Position numbers and translations under genes: made by a program. Shown piece after piece: positions 14,802-23,564 of a DNA stretch of 64,000 nucleotides. The notes below the pieces were generated by a model. That model was not told the origin of the DNA. It did not search any database and saw nothing but the letters and a program-made list of their open reading frames with translations. Every line of letters begins with the position of its first letter. The stretch's first letter is position 1. Source of the stretch: Sphaerisporangium sp. TRM90804 (GTDB lineage Bacteria > Actinomycetota > Actinomycetes > Streptosporangiales > Streptosporangiaceae); assembly GCF_029846175.1 (NCBI RefSeq), contig NZ_JARWAC010000017.1, positions 62,001-126,000 on the forward strand, in the 5' to 3' direction.

Positions 14802-16688
14802 TCAGGCGCGGGGGCGCAGCACCGGGCGCAGCGCGTCCAGCACCGAGGCGTCCTCGATGGTCGAGGGCACCGGCTCCTCGTCACCGTCGGCGATGCCGCG
14901 CATGGTCTTGCGCAGGATCTTTCCCGATCGGGTCTTCGGCAACGCCGGCACGATGTCGACGTGCTTGAACGACGCGACCGCGCCGACCTCGTCGCGCACG
15001 AGACGCACCAGCTCCTGTCGCAGGGTCTCGGGGTCGGCCCGCACGCCGCTCTTGAGCACCACGAGCCCGCGCGGCACCTGGCCCTTCAGCTCGTCGGCCA
15101 CGCCGATCACGGCGCACTCGGCGACGGCGGCGTGCCCGGCCAGCACGGCCTCCATCGAGCCGGTGGACAGGCGGTGCCCCGCCACGTTGATGACGTCGTC
15201 GGTGCGGCCCATGACATACAGGTAGCCGTCCTCGTCGACGTGCCCGCCGTCGCCGCTCAGGTAGTGGCCGGGGTAGGCCGACAGGTAGGAGGCCAGGAAG
15301 CGCTCGTCGTCACGCCACAGCGTCGGCAGCGTGCCGGGCGGCAGCGGCAGGCGCACGCAGATCGCGCCCTCCTGGCCGGGCGGGCACAGCTCCCCGTCGG
15401 GGTCGAGCACCCGCACGTCGTAGCCGGGCACCGGCACCGTGGGGGAGCCGGGCTTGATCGGCATGGGCTCCAGGCCGCGCAGGTTGGCCGCGACGGGCCA
15501 GCCGGTCTCGGTCTGCCACCAGTGGTCCACCACGGGCACGCCCAGCTTCTCGGTGGCCCAGTGGTAGGTGTCCGGGTCGAGCCGCTCCCCGGCCAGAAAC
15601 AGCGTCCGCAGGCACGAGACGTCGTACTTGGCGAGCAGCCCGGCGTCGGGGTCCTCCTTCCTGATGGCGCGGAAGGCCGTCGGCGCGGTGAACAGCGCCG
15701 TCACCCGGTGGTCGGCGATCACCCGCCAGAAGGCGCCGGCGTCCGGGGTGCCCACCGGCTTGCCCTCGTACAGCACCGTCGTGGCGCCCAGCAGCAGCGG
15801 CCCGTACACGATGTAGGAGTGGCCGACCACCCAGCCGACGTCGGACGCCGCCCAGAACACCTCGCCGGGTGACACGTCGTAGACGTTGCGCATGCTCCAC
15901 AGCAGCGCGACCGCGTGCCCGCCGTTGTCGCGCACGACGCCCTTCGGCCGTCCCGTGGTGCCGCTGGTGTACAGGATGTAGAGCGGGTCGGTGGCCGCCA
16001 CGGGCACGCATCCCACGGGCGCGGCGGCCGCGGTCGCCTCGGCCCAGTCGACGTCGCGGCCCCGCACCATCGTGGCCACGGCCTGGGGCCGCTGCAGGAT
16101 CACGCAGTGGGCCGGGGCGTGCTCGGCCATCTCAAGGGCGCTGTCGAGCATCGGCTTGTACTCCACGACGCGGCTGCCCTCGATGCCGCAGGACGCCGAC
16201 ACCACGACCTTGGGCCGGGCGTCGTCGACGCGGACGGCCAGCTCGCGCGGGGCGAACCCGCCGAACACCACCGAGTGGACGGCGCCGATGCGGGCGCAGG
16301 CCAGCATCGCGATGACGGCCTCGGGCACCATCGGCATGTAGATCACCACCCGGTCGCCGGCGCCGGCCCCCAGCCCCTCCAGCACCCCGGCGAACCGCGC
16401 CACCTCGGCCAGCAGCTCGGCGTAGGTGTAGGTGCGCGCCGTGCCGGTGACCGGGCTGTCGTAGACGAGCGCCGCCTGCGCGCCGCGCCCGGCCGCCACA
16501 TGCCGGTCGAGCGCGTTGTAACAGGTGTTCAGCTCACCGCCGGTGAACCACCGGTAGAACGGCGCCGCGTCCGCGTCCAGCACCTTGCCCGGCGTCCGAT
16601 CCCAGTTGACGGCCTCGGCGGCGTCCCGCCAGAAACCGTCGGGGTCGGTGATGCTTCTCGCGAAGACCTCCGCGTACGACATGGCCAC
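14802..16688 (-). CDS. Acetyl/propionyl-CoA synthetase, PrpE-like
   Basis: A 628-residue ANL-superfamily acyl-CoA synthetase that activates a short-chain acid with ATP and CoA. The adenylate loop is ILYTSGTTGRPKGV, the A5 motif region WWQTETGWP, the hinge and CoA region GRTDDVINVAGHRLSTG, and the A10 lysine lies in KTRSGKILRKTMR. GIEGSRVVEYKPMLDSAL is characteristic of propionyl-CoA synthetase (PrpE/ACSS3-like) rather than Acs. A GTG at 16688 has GGGGGTGAG at a good distance; the ATG at 16682 is an alternative start. The gene is monocistronic, between a tRNA and a regulator. Confidence 0.85.
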   Translation of the reverse strand: MAMSYAEVFARSITDPDGFWRDAAEAVNWDRTPGKVLDADAAPFYRWFTGGELNTCYNALDRHVAAGRGAQAALVYDSPVTGTARTYTYAELLAEVARFAGVLEGLGAGAGDRVVIYMPMVPEAVIAMLACARIGAVHSVVFGGFAPRELAVRVDDARPKVVVSASCGIEGSRVVEYKPMLDSALEMAEHAPAHCVILQRPQAVATMVRGRDVDWAEATAAAAPVGCVPVAATDPLYILYTSGTTGRPKGVVRDNGGHAVALLWSMRNVYDVSPGEVFWAASDVGWVVGHSYIVYGPLLLGATTVLYEGKPVGTPDAGAFWRVIADHRVTALFTAPTAFRAIRKEDPDAGLLAKYDVSCLRTLFLAGERLDPDTYHWATEKLGVPVVDHWWQTETGWPVAANLRGLEPMPIKPGSPTVPVPGYDVRVLDPDGELCPPGQEGAICVRLPLPPGTLPTLWRDDERFLASYLSAYPGHYLSGDGGHVDEDGYLYVMGRTDDVINVAGHRLSTGSMEAVLAGHAAVAECAVIGVADELKGQVPRGLVVLKSGVRADPETLRQELVRLVRDEVGAVASFKHVDIVPALPKTRSGKILRKTMRGIADGDEEPVPSTIEDASVLDALRPVLRPRA

Positions 16689-16789
16689 CGGCTCACCCCC
16701 GGGTCGGATCTACGACGCCATCATGACTCAGCCTCACGACGGGCGACAGCCCTCAACCAGACATGACACCGGGAATCGGGGCGCGCCCG

Positions 16790-17776
16790 TCAGCCGCCGG
16801 GGGAGGGGACGGCCGGAGGCGACGGCCGGAACGTGTGCCGGTACGTGAGCGGCGCCACCCCGACGGCGGCGTGCAGGTGCTGACGCAGCGACACCGCGCT
16901 GCCGAACCCGCAGCGCACGGCCACCTGGTCGACGGGCAGGTCGGTGGTCTCCAGCAGGTGCCGGGCGAGCTCGACCCGCTGCCTGGTGAGCCACCGCGCG
17001 GGGCTCAGGCCGGTCTCCTCGCGGAAGCGCCGCGTGAAGGTGCGCACGCTCATGCGCGCGTGCCCGGCCTGCTCGGAGAGGTCGAGCCGGTCGCCGAGCC
17101 GTTCGAGCATCCAGGCCCGCGTCGGCGCGGTGCCGTTGCCGCCGGGCGAGGGCAGCGGCCGCTCGATGAACTGCGCCTGGCCGCCGTCCCGCCAGGGCGG
17201 CATCACGCAGCGCCGGGCGACCTGGTTGGCGACCGCGCTGCCGTGGTCGCGCCGCACGACGTGCAGGCACAGGTCGATGCCGGCGGCCACTCCCGCGGAG
17301 GTGAGCAGGTCGCCGTCGTCGATGAACAGCACGTCGGGGTTGAGCCGCACCCGGGGGAACAGCGACCGGAACCGGGCGGCGTTGCGCCAGTGGGTCGTCG
17401 CGGGGCGCCCGTCGAGCAGGCCCGCCGCGGCCAGCACGAACGCGCCCGTGCAGATGGACATCACGCGCGACCGCCCGGCCGCCTCGCGCAGCGCGTCACG
17501 CAGCTCGCCGTCCACCGTGCCCTCGGTGAGCGCCGTGCCGCCGTGTACCCCCGGGACGATCACGGTGTCCGCCGTGGCCAGGACCGACAGGTCGTGGTCG
17601 GGCACCACGCTGTACCCCGCCCCGCCGCGTACGGGCCGACCGCCGGGGGAGCAGGTGACCACCTCGTACAGCCGCCGCCTCCGGTCGTCCTCGGCGACCC
17701 AGAACACCTGGCCCGGGATGCCGAGGTCGAGCGAGGCGAAGTCGTCGAGCGCGACGACGGCGATGCGATGCGCCAT
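16790..17776 (-). CDS. GlxA-type transcriptional regulator (DJ-1/PfpI domain plus AraC HTH)
   Basis: About 328 residues. Residues 1-180 are a DJ-1/PfpI amidotransferase-like domain with the nucleophile-elbow motif MSICTGAFVLAAAGLLDG and the following TTHWRNAARF. Residues 215-320 hold two AraC helix-turn-helix units: ARMSVRTFTRRFREETGLSP and DQVAVRCGFGSAVSLRQHL. Such GlxA-like activators respond to small metabolites. An ATG at 17794 would add six residues. It is divergent from an MFS transporter across a very short gap holding a perfect inverted repeat, so it probably controls that transporter and itself. Confidence 0.85.
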   Translation of the reverse strand: MAHRIAVVALDDFASLDLGIPGQVFWVAEDDRRRRLYEVVTCSPGGRPVRGGAGYSVVPDHDLSVLATADTVIVPGVHGGTALTEGTVDGELRDALREAAGRSRVMSICTGAFVLAAAGLLDGRPATTHWRNAARFRSLFPRVRLNPDVLFIDDGDLLTSAGVAAGIDLCLHVVRRDHGSAVANQVARRCVMPPWRDGGQAQFIERPLPSPGGNGTAPTRAWMLERLGDRLDLSEQAGHARMSVRTFTRRFREETGLSPARWLTRQRVELARHLLETTDLPVDQVAVRCGFGSAVSLRQHLHAAVGVAPLTYRHTFRPSPPAVPSPGG

Positions 17777-17802
17777 GGCCGGATTCTTGCACATATTGGC
17801 TA

Positions 17803-17829
17803 CCAGGCCACTCGCGGGCCGTGGCCTGG
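17803..17829. promoter_or_regulatory. Perfect 9-bp inverted repeat between the divergent regulator and transporter
   Basis: CCAGGCCAC at 17803-17811 is mirrored exactly by GTGGCCTGG at 17821-17829 around a nine-base spacer. It is the only strong dyad in the roughly 70-base divergent gap and is the best operator candidate for the GlxA-type regulator. Confidence 0.6.
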
Positions 17830-17847
17830 GCTTCCATGATGGTCGTC

Positions 17848-19167
17848 ATGGCGAATGCGACGAATATGAGGTCGAGGCGGCGTCCGCACCGGGCGTGGGT
17901 CGTGGCGGGCGTGGCCTTCGTCGCGATCGTGGGGGCGGCGGGCTTCCGGGCGACGCCCGGTGTGCTCATCACCCCGCTTGAGGACGAGTTCGGCTGGACG
18001 CGCGGGACGATCTCGCTCGCCGTCTCGGTGAACCTGGTGCTGTACGGCCTGACGGCCCCCTTCGCCGCGGCGCTGATGGACCGGCTCGGCATGCGGCGGG
18101 TGGTCGCCTCGGCGCTGCTGCTCGTGGCACTCGGCAGCGGCCTCACGGTCTTCATGACGTCGAGCTGGCAGCTCATCCTGTGCTGGGGCGTCCTGGTCGG
18201 CCTCGGTACCGGCTCGATGGCGCTGGTCTTCGTCGCCACGGTCACCGACCGCTGGTTCGTCCGGCACAGGGGCGTGGTCGTCGGCGTGCTGACGGCGGGC
18301 GGGGCCGCGGGGCAGCTCGTGTTCCTGCCCCTGCTGGCCTGGGTGGCCGAGGGCCCGGGATGGCGCACGGCCGCGATCCTGGTGGCCGGATCCGCGCTGG
18401 CGGTCGTCCCTCTCGTCTGGCTCTTCCTGCGCGACCGGCCCGAGGACGTCGGCCTCACGCCCCTCGGCGCCGAGCCCGGCGCCGTCCGCCCGGCGCCGCC
18501 CACCGGCGCCTCGGGGATGCGGGCCCTGACCGTGCTGAGGTCGGCGGCGCGCACGCGGTCGTTCTGGTACCTCGCAGGCGGCTTCGCGATCTGCGGTGCG
18601 AGCACCAACGGCCTGGTGGGCACCCACTTCATCCCCGCCGCGCACGATCACGGGATGCCGCAGACCATGGCGGCCGGGCTGCTGGCGCTGATCGGCGTCT
18701 TCGACGTGGTGGGGACGATCTTCTCGGGCTGGCTCAGCGACCGGGTCGACCCGCGGATCCTGCTCGGCGGGTACTACGCGCTGCGCGGCGCCTCGCTGCT
18801 CGTCCTGCCCTCGCTGTTCTCGGCCACGGCCGAACCCAGCATGCTGATCTTCATCATCTTCTACGGCCTCGACTGGGTGGCCACCGTGCCCCCCACCGTG
18901 GCGCTCTGCCGGACGGTGTACGGCCGGGACGGCGCGGTGGTGTTCGGCTGGGTGTTCGCCTCCCACCAGGTCGGCGCCGCCATCGCGGCGGTGGTGGCCG
19001 GCGTCACCCGCGACCACCTCGGCCACTACGACGCCGCCTGGTACGGAGCCGGCCTGCTCTGCGCCCTCGCCGCCCTGTTGTCCCTCCGAATCGCCCGCGG
19101 CCTTCCGGGCCCGCCCGCCGCGTCCGACCGGCCCCGAGCCGCCGTGCCCACGTCCGGCGGGGCCTGA
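17848..19167 (+). CDS. MFS transporter, monocarboxylate/oxalate-formate antiporter-like
   Basis: About 439 residues with 12 hydrophobic helices. RATPGVLITPLEDEFGWTRGTISLAVSVN in helices 1-2 and DRWFVRHRGVVVGVLTAGGAAGQ near helix 5 (motif split here in prose only) fit the MCT/OFA group of carboxylate carriers. Upstream starts at GTG 17821 and ATG 17836 and 17839 share the frame, but the GTG would lie inside the inverted repeat, so the ATG at 17848 is preferred. It is probably controlled by the divergent GlxA-type regulator. The substrate is unknown. Confidence 0.75.
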   Translation: MANATNMRSRRRPHRAWVVAGVAFVAIVGAAGFRATPGVLITPLEDEFGWTRGTISLAVSVNLVLYGLTAPFAAALMDRLGMRRVVASALLLVALGSGLTVFMTSSWQLILCWGVLVGLGTGSMALVFVATVTDRWFVRHRGVVVGVLTAGGAAGQLVFLPLLAWVAEGPGWRTAAILVAGSALAVVPLVWLFLRDRPEDVGLTPLGAEPGAVRPAPPTGASGMRALTVLRSAARTRSFWYLAGGFAICGASTNGLVGTHFIPAAHDHGMPQTMAAGLLALIGVFDVVGTIFSGWLSDRVDPRILLGGYYALRGASLLVLPSLFSATAEPSMLIFIIFYGLDWVATVPPTVALCRTVYGRDGAVVFGWVFASHQVGAAIAAVVAGVTRDHLGHYDAAWYGAGLLCALAALLSLRIARGLPGPPAASDRPRAAVPTSGGA

Positions 19168-19180
19168 CATCCTTGGAGCC

Positions 19181-19888
19181 GTGAGCGAGCCAGACCGCCA
19201 GGTTCTCCCCCTCGTCGTCCGAATCGAGCGGGCCACCCCTCCGCGGCGCACCGACGCTCTGGAGGCGGCGGCGGCCGCGGTGCTCGCCATGCTCGACGAC
19301 GAGCGGGCCGTGAGCGGCGAGTGGGCGCAGGCCGTCCGGGCGTGGGAGACCGTCGGCATCCGCAAGGTCGTGCGCCGCGCCCGCGGGGGCGAGTGGAGAC
19401 GCGTGCTCGACCTCCCCGGCATCACGGTGACCGTGCGGTCGGCGGAGGTGCGCGTCCATCCACCCATCCCGGTCGACGCCTGGCCGAAGGAGCTCTCACG
19501 GCTGCAGGTCTCGGGCACCGACCTGGACGACGACGAACCACCCGGGCCGCCCCCGCCCGGCGGCGCGGTGCTGTGGCTCAACCCGGCGCTCACCATGTCG
19601 GCGGGCAAGGCCATGGCGCAGGCCGGTCACGCGGCGCAGCTCGCCTGGTGGGGCACGAGCCAGCCCGCGCGCGCCGCGTGGGCCGAGGAGGGGCTGCCCG
19701 TGGCCGTGCGGACGGCCGACGAGCGCACCTGGGCGCGGCTGGTGGACAGCGGGCTGCCCGTGGTGCGCGACGCCGGCTTCACCGAGATCGAGCCCGGCTC
19801 GCGCACGGTCGTCGCCGACGCGCCGTGGCTGCGCGCGGGCGGCCACCGCCCGGCGGGCCACGGCCCGCTCCGCAACCCCTCGCGGTAG
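19181..19888 (+). CDS. PTH2-domain protein (peptidyl-tRNA hydrolase 2-like)
   Basis: A 235-residue protein starting at a GTG 13 bases after the transporter stop, so possibly in the same transcript. Residues 125-215 carry a PTH2-like core: LWLNPALTMSAGKAMAQAGH matches the family's MxxGKxAAQCxHA helix. The following AWAEEGLPVAVRTADERTW and VRDAGFTEIEPGSRTVVA also fit. The N-terminal 110 residues are specific to an actinobacterial version. PTH2 enzymes release peptide from peptidyl-tRNA. The HA(Q) region has Gly in place of the family Cys/Ser, so activity is uncertain. Confidence 0.65.
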   Translation: MSEPDRQVLPLVVRIERATPPRRTDALEAAAAAVLAMLDDERAVSGEWAQAVRAWETVGIRKVVRRARGGEWRRVLDLPGITVTVRSAEVRVHPPIPVDAWPKELSRLQVSGTDLDDDEPPGPPPPGGAVLWLNPALTMSAGKAMAQAGHAAQLAWWGTSQPARAAWAEEGLPVAVRTADERTWARLVDSGLPVVRDAGFTEIEPGSRTVVADAPWLRAGGHRPAGHGPLRNPSR

Positions 19889-20059
19889 CGTCCCGCGGCC
19901 GGTGATCACGGGCGGCTCGCGGGTGATCGCCCGCCTCTCCGCAGCGTGTCCCGTGCGGCTGACGGCGAGTGAAAGCAGAGGTCAGCGTGGGTGAACGCGC
20001 CGATCGGGAAGGTACTCGTTCCCGAAGTGTGATCGAGATCGCGGGCGGGCGCGGGGGAT

Positions 20060-21136
20060 ATGCCGTACGCTCCCAACGTGCCAAATGGGGTAGGTGGGAA
20101 CTACGGGGCCAATGCCGTCCCAACGTACGTAATGGCTGAAGCGGAGACCGCGCCGCTGCCCAAGATCACCATAACGGATCCCCCGCCGCCGCCGCCCCCG
20201 GGCCGGCGCACCCTGATCTCGCGGCTCGGCGACCTGCCCATGCGGGTGATCTACCGCAGCGTGCTCGGTGTGACCGGCGCCGTGGCCGTCGCGGCCGCCG
20301 GGGTGGTGTTCTTCGTGAACGGCGGGGGCGAGGGCACGCCCACGGCCGCCGGTCCGCAGGCTCGGCCGGTGGCGTCGGAGCCGCCCGCGCCCGCCTCGGA
20401 CGCCGGCCCGCTCCCGGCCCCCGCCGCCGTCCCGGTGACCTCCGCGTCCGCGTCGCCGTCCTTCTCCGCGTCCCCGTCCTCCTCCACGTCGCCGTCCTCC
20501 TCCACGTCGCCGTCCTCCTCCACGTCGCCGTCCTCCTCCGCGTCGCCCGAGGCGTCGACTCCGGCGCCCGGCTGGAGCGCGCTCGCCGCGGCCGAGGCCG
20601 ACGCGCGTGTGCCCGAAGCGCCCCGCACCCGCAAGCTGGCCGACTTCCCCGGCCGTGCCGCCGCCACCAGGGGAGTGGTCAAGGACAAGCGGTCCGGCAT
20701 CACGCTGCCGCGCTTCACCAAGGAGTGGAAGCTCGCCAAGTCCTCGCCGTTCGCCACCCGGCGGCTGCTGCCCGCCGTCAAGGGGGCCGGCCACCGCGGC
20801 CTGCTGGCGACCTGCCCGGTGCCGATCGCCGTCCAGGACGATCTCAAGGACACCGCCTTCCTGGCCGCGCGGTGGACGCTCAACCACCACCCCGACGGCG
20901 CCACGATCACCTGGACGGCCTCCCAGCCCATCAAGGCCGGCAAGCGCGACGGCTGGCTGCTCGGCTACCGCGTGCGCTACGAGGTGGACGGAAAGAAGCG
21001 GACCTCGACGGCCGCCGTCGCGCTGGTCGACGTGCGCGACTCCAAGCCCGCCCTGGTGTTCGTCACCATTCCGGAGGCCCAGAAGAAGCGGTTCGCGGAC
21101 ATCAACAAGGTGATGTCCGGCATCCGCGCTCTCTAG
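20060..21136 (+). CDS. Membrane-anchored protein with Ser/Pro-rich linker and extracytoplasmic domain, unknown function
   Basis: Up to 358 residues. A proline-run N-terminus is followed by one membrane helix (about residues 67-88, VLGVTGAVAVAAAGVVFFV). Then comes a Ser/Pro/Thr linker built from a near-perfect 18-bp tandem repeat (20459-20550), and a globular C-terminal domain of about 170 residues. The last 60 residues resemble those of the larger protein at 43238-45109, so the two are paralogues of one architecture. The start is uncertain: ATG at 20060, GTG at 20081 or ATG at 20132 (MAEAETAPLPK). A role at the cell envelope is inference. Confidence 0.55.
   Translation: MPYAPNVPNGVGGNYGANAVPTYVMAEAETAPLPKITITDPPPPPPPGRRTLISRLGDLPMRVIYRSVLGVTGAVAVAAAGVVFFVNGGGEGTPTAAGPQARPVASEPPAPASDAGPLPAPAAVPVTSASASPSFSASPSSSTSPSSSTSPSSSTSPSSSASPEASTPAPGWSALAAAEADARVPEAPRTRKLADFPGRAAATRGVVKDKRSGITLPRFTKEWKLAKSSPFATRRLLPAVKGAGHRGLLATCPVPIAVQDDLKDTAFLAARWTLNHHPDGATITWTASQPIKAGKRDGWLLGYRVRYEVDGKKRTSTAAVALVDVRDSKPALVFVTIPEAQKKRFADINKVMSGIRAL
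20459..20550 (+). repeat. 18-bp coding tandem repeat (Ser-Pro linker)
   Basis: The unit TCCTCCTCCACGTCGCCG is repeated about four times with small changes at the edges, encoding SSSTSP units. It lies in the extracytoplasmic linker of the preceding protein and is a likely site of slippage variation. Confidence 0.75.
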
Positions 21137-21141
21137 GCCGT

Positions 21142-21161
21142 CCGTCCCCGCTACGGGACGG
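21142..21161 (+). terminator. Hairpin after the membrane-anchored protein gene
   Basis: CCGTCCC at 21142-21148 pairs with GGGACGG at 21155-21161 around a six-base loop, six bases after the stop. There is no T-run. Confidence 0.45.
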
Positions 21162-21181
21162 CTGCCATAGGGTCGGAAGAC

Positions 21182-21769
21182 ATGACCGAAATCGTGCTCG
21201 CCTCAGCCTCGCCCGCCCGTCTCGCGCTTCTGCGGGGCGCCGGGCTTGACCCCAAGGTGATCGTCAGCGGCGTCGACGAGGACGCCGTGACGGCCGCGTC
21301 CCCCGCCGAGCTGTGCCTGGCCCTGGCGCGCGCCAAGGCCGCCGTCGTCGCGGGCGAGCTGTCCGAGGGCCTGGTCGTCGGCTGCGACTCGATGCTGGAG
21401 CTCGACGGCCGCGCGTACGGCAAGCCGCGCTCCGCGCAGGAGGCCGTGGTGCGCTGGCGCTCGATGCGCGGACGCTCGGGCAACCTGCTCACCGGCCACT
21501 GCGTGATCGACGCGGCGACGGGCCGGGAGGCCGCAGCGGTGGGCTCCACCGTGGTGCGCTTCGGCACCCCCGCCGCCGACGAGATCGCCGCCTACGTCGC
21601 CAGCGGCGAGCCGCTCCGCGTGGCCGGCGCCTTCACCCTGGACGGCCTCGGCGGCTGGTTCGTCGACGGCATCGAAGGCGACCACGGCAACGTACTGGGC
21701 CTCTCCCTGCCCCTCCTGCGCCGCCTCCTCGCCGAGGTGGGGGTCCCGGTCACCTCCCTGTGGAGGTGA
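21182..21769 (+). CDS. maf: Maf-like nucleotide pyrophosphatase
   Basis: A 195-residue protein of normal family length. It opens [20 protein letters not shown], the signature P-loop of Maf proteins, then has [17 protein letters not shown] and ends [18 protein letters not shown]. Maf enzymes hydrolyse non-canonical or modified nucleoside triphosphates (dTTP/UTP or m7GTP types); which one cannot be told. TAGGGT at 21168-21173 may be a -10, making the transcript nearly leaderless, although GGAAG also precedes the ATG. Its 3' end forms a hairpin and is echoed by a decayed copy downstream. Confidence 0.9.
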   Translation: MTEIVLASASPARLALLRGAGLDPKVIVSGVDEDAVTAASPAELCLALARAKAAVVAGELSEGLVVGCDSMLELDGRAYGKPRSAQEAVVRWRSMRGRSGNLLTGHCVIDAATGREAAAVGSTVVRFGTPAADEIAAYVASGEPLRVAGAFTLDGLGGWFVDGIEGDHGNVLGLSLPLLRRLLAEVGVPVTSLWR

Positions 21770-21772
21770 CCG
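21747..21772 (+). terminator. Perfect hairpin over the maf stop codon
   Basis: CGGTCACCTCC (21747-21757) pairs with GGAGGTGACCG (21762-21772) around CTGT. The stop TGA is inside the 3' arm. A terminator or mRNA-stabilising stem is likely. Confidence 0.6.
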
Positions 21773-21918
21773 CCCGATCGCACACCCGGGTTCGTCCCCC
21801 CCTCCGGTCCGCCTTGCGGCGTGGCGGCGGTTCTGGTGGCGTCCCGGTGCGAGCGGTCGGTTCGACGGTGATCGTGATCGGGTGTTCGTCGTGCCCTCCT
21901 GTGCCGGCTTCTGACGTG

Positions 21919-21955
21919 GTGGGGGTTTCGGTGACATCCCGGTGGAAGTGACCGC
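21919..21955 (+). repeat. Decayed copy of the maf 3' end
   Basis: These 37 bases match 21737-21773 at 31 positions, offset by 182 bases. Both encode the same tail followed by a stop: [10 protein letters not shown] in maf and VGVSVTSRWK here. The rest of the intervening 145 bases shows no clear gene. Confidence 0.6.
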
Positions 21956-22005
21956 GTTCGCATGATCGTGCGCCGACGGCGGTGAGAGGCGTTAGCCTGC
22001 CGGGC

Positions 22006-22809
22006 ATGAACAGCATGGGCGCGCCCGTCCGCCGCGGCGTCGGCGGCTTCGCCGACGGCGCCGGGTACTTTCTCAAGGGGTTCGCGTGGGTCGCCCGGCA
22101 CCCACGCCAGTGGCTGTTCGGGCTCGTCCCGGCCCTGATCGCCCTGGTGCTCTACGTCGCCGCCTTACTGCTGCTGGGCATGTACGCGGGCGACTTCGCC
22201 GCCTGGGCCACGCCGTTCGCCGACGGCTGGAGCACGGCCCTCCGCGACACCCTGCGCATCCTGCTCGGCATAGTCGTGTTCGCGCTGGGGCTGGTGCTGT
22301 CGGTCATCACGTTCACGGCCGTAACGCTGCTCATCGGCGGCCCGTTCTACGAGAAGCTGTCCGAGCGGGTCGAGGACAGCCTCGGCGGCGCGGTGAAGGC
22401 GCAGGAGACCCCGTTCTGGCGGTCCACCGTCCGATCGGTGCGCGACAGCCTGATCACCCTGCTCTACGTGCTGGCGTTCACGATCCCGCTGTTCGCCCTG
22501 GGTTTCGTGCCGGTCGTCGGGCAGACGGTGGTGCCAGTGCTGGGCGCGGCGGTGTCGGGCTTCTTCCTCACCGTGGAGCTGAGCACGCTCGCCATGGAAC
22601 GCCGTGGCCTGGCCCGCAGGCAGCGTTTCGCCATCCTGCGCGGCGACAAGTCTCCCGCGCTCGGCTTCGGCGTGCTCGCCTTCCTGGCCTTCCTCATCCC
22701 CTTCGGCGCCGTGGTGGCCATGCCCGCCGCCGTAGCCGGCGCCACCCTGATGGTCCGCCAACGCCTCACCCCCGAAACCCCGGTAACCCCGATCCCGCCG
22801 CCCATGTGA
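22006..22809 (+). CDS. EI24/CysZ-like domain membrane protein
   Basis: About 267 residues with six or so hydrophobic segments. The EI24-domain pattern is visible: GAGYFLKGFAWVARHPRQW at the start, LLIGGPFYEKLSERVEDSL in the middle, and LAMERRGLARRQRFAILRGD near the end. The family includes CysZ, a sulfate permease, but actinobacterial members are not characterised as such. TAGCCT at 21992-21997 is 8 bases before the ATG at 22006, consistent with a leaderless transcript. It is monocistronic and convergent with the DUF5990-like gene. Confidence 0.75.
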   Translation: MNSMGAPVRRGVGGFADGAGYFLKGFAWVARHPRQWLFGLVPALIALVLYVAALLLLGMYAGDFAAWATPFADGWSTALRDTLRILLGIVVFALGLVLSVITFTAVTLLIGGPFYEKLSERVEDSLGGAVKAQETPFWRSTVRSVRDSLITLLYVLAFTIPLFALGFVPVVGQTVVPVLGAAVSGFFLTVELSTLAMERRGLARRQRFAILRGDKSPALGFGVLAFLAFLIPFGAVVAMPAAVAGATLMVRQRLTPETPVTPIPPPM

Positions 22810-22869
22810 CGACGGGGCGCGTAGGCCCGTGCGCTGCCCGTCCGCGGCAGCGGGTCCCCGTGCCGACCC

Positions 22870-23063
22870 GAGCCCGCCGTCCCCCTCGACGGCCCGGACA
22901 CGCGGCCCTCAGCGGTGTATCGACGGCCCGCGGTGGCGGCCCTTTCAGCCTGAGCCGGCCGTCTACGTGATGGCCCGGACACGGCGCCCGCAACGGTGCA
23001 TCGATGTCTCGCGGTGGGCGGCACTGTCAGCCTGGGCCCGCCGTCCACGTGATGGCCGGGGGA
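22870..23063. repeat. 82-bp tandem repeat built from the DUF5990-like gene 3' end
   Basis: Units at 22870-22951, 22952-23033 and a partial one from 23034 share the order (plus strand) GCCGTC..GTGATGGCCCGGACAC..CGGTG.ATCGA..CGCGGTGG..GGC..TCAGCCT. The third unit is the true end of the minus-strand gene (stop at 23027-23029); the outer two are decayed copies lying beyond the stop. Confidence 0.7.
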
Positions 23064-23485
23064 CGCACGGACGCGCACAGCGGGCGTCCCTCGCGGTCGG
23101 TGAGGCCGACCCGGCCCAGCAGCGTCCCGACCTCGACCGCCTCGTCCACGACGGCCGGCTCCAGGGCGTCGAGCATCAGCTTCGCCCGCCGGAACGACGC
23201 GAACACCCCGTCGCCGACGAGCGAGCCCCACGACAGATAGACGAACCGCTCACCCGGACGCCCTTGGATGTACGGCCCCTTGAAGTCCACGCCCGCCCGC
23301 GCCTGTACGGCGGCGCACTCCAGCGTCCAGGCGGCCGAGGACGCGTCCCCCGGATGCGGTTCCAGGATGGCCTTCCGCCGATCCCGATGCTGCACCCCCA
23401 CGTGGATGTCGCGGTAACCGGGAAACCCGCGCCCGGCCTCGCACACCCGCCCCGGAAGATCGAAGCCCTCAATTCTGATCAGCAT
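23027..23485 (-). CDS. DUF5990-like conserved protein
   Basis: A 152-residue protein starting at the ATG at 23485 (MLIRIEGFDLPGR). Features include IHVGVQHRDRRKAILEPHPG, SAAWTLECAAV, KGPYIQGRPGERFVYLSWG and FRRAKLMLDA, matching what I recall of the actinobacterial DUF5990 family. Members are small cytosolic proteins of unknown function. The charged C-terminal part is followed by tandem copies of its own 3' end. No operon partner is evident. Confidence 0.6.
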   Translation of the reverse strand: MLIRIEGFDLPGRVCEAGRGFPGYRDIHVGVQHRDRRKAILEPHPGDASSAAWTLECAAVQARAGVDFKGPYIQGRPGERFVYLSWGSLVGDGVFASFRRAKLMLDALEPAVVDEAVEVGTLLGRVGLTDREGRPLCASVRPPAITWTAGPG

Positions 23486-23564
23486 CCCCTCATCCTCCAG
23501 GTCTCGCCCCCGACGCGCAGGAGAGCCGCGCTTCTCCACACCGCCTCCGCCCCGCGCCGACGAG

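Noticed and set aside
22870-23063. CRISPR array
   Set aside because: The repeats are contiguous 82-bp units without spacers and are copies of a gene 3' end.
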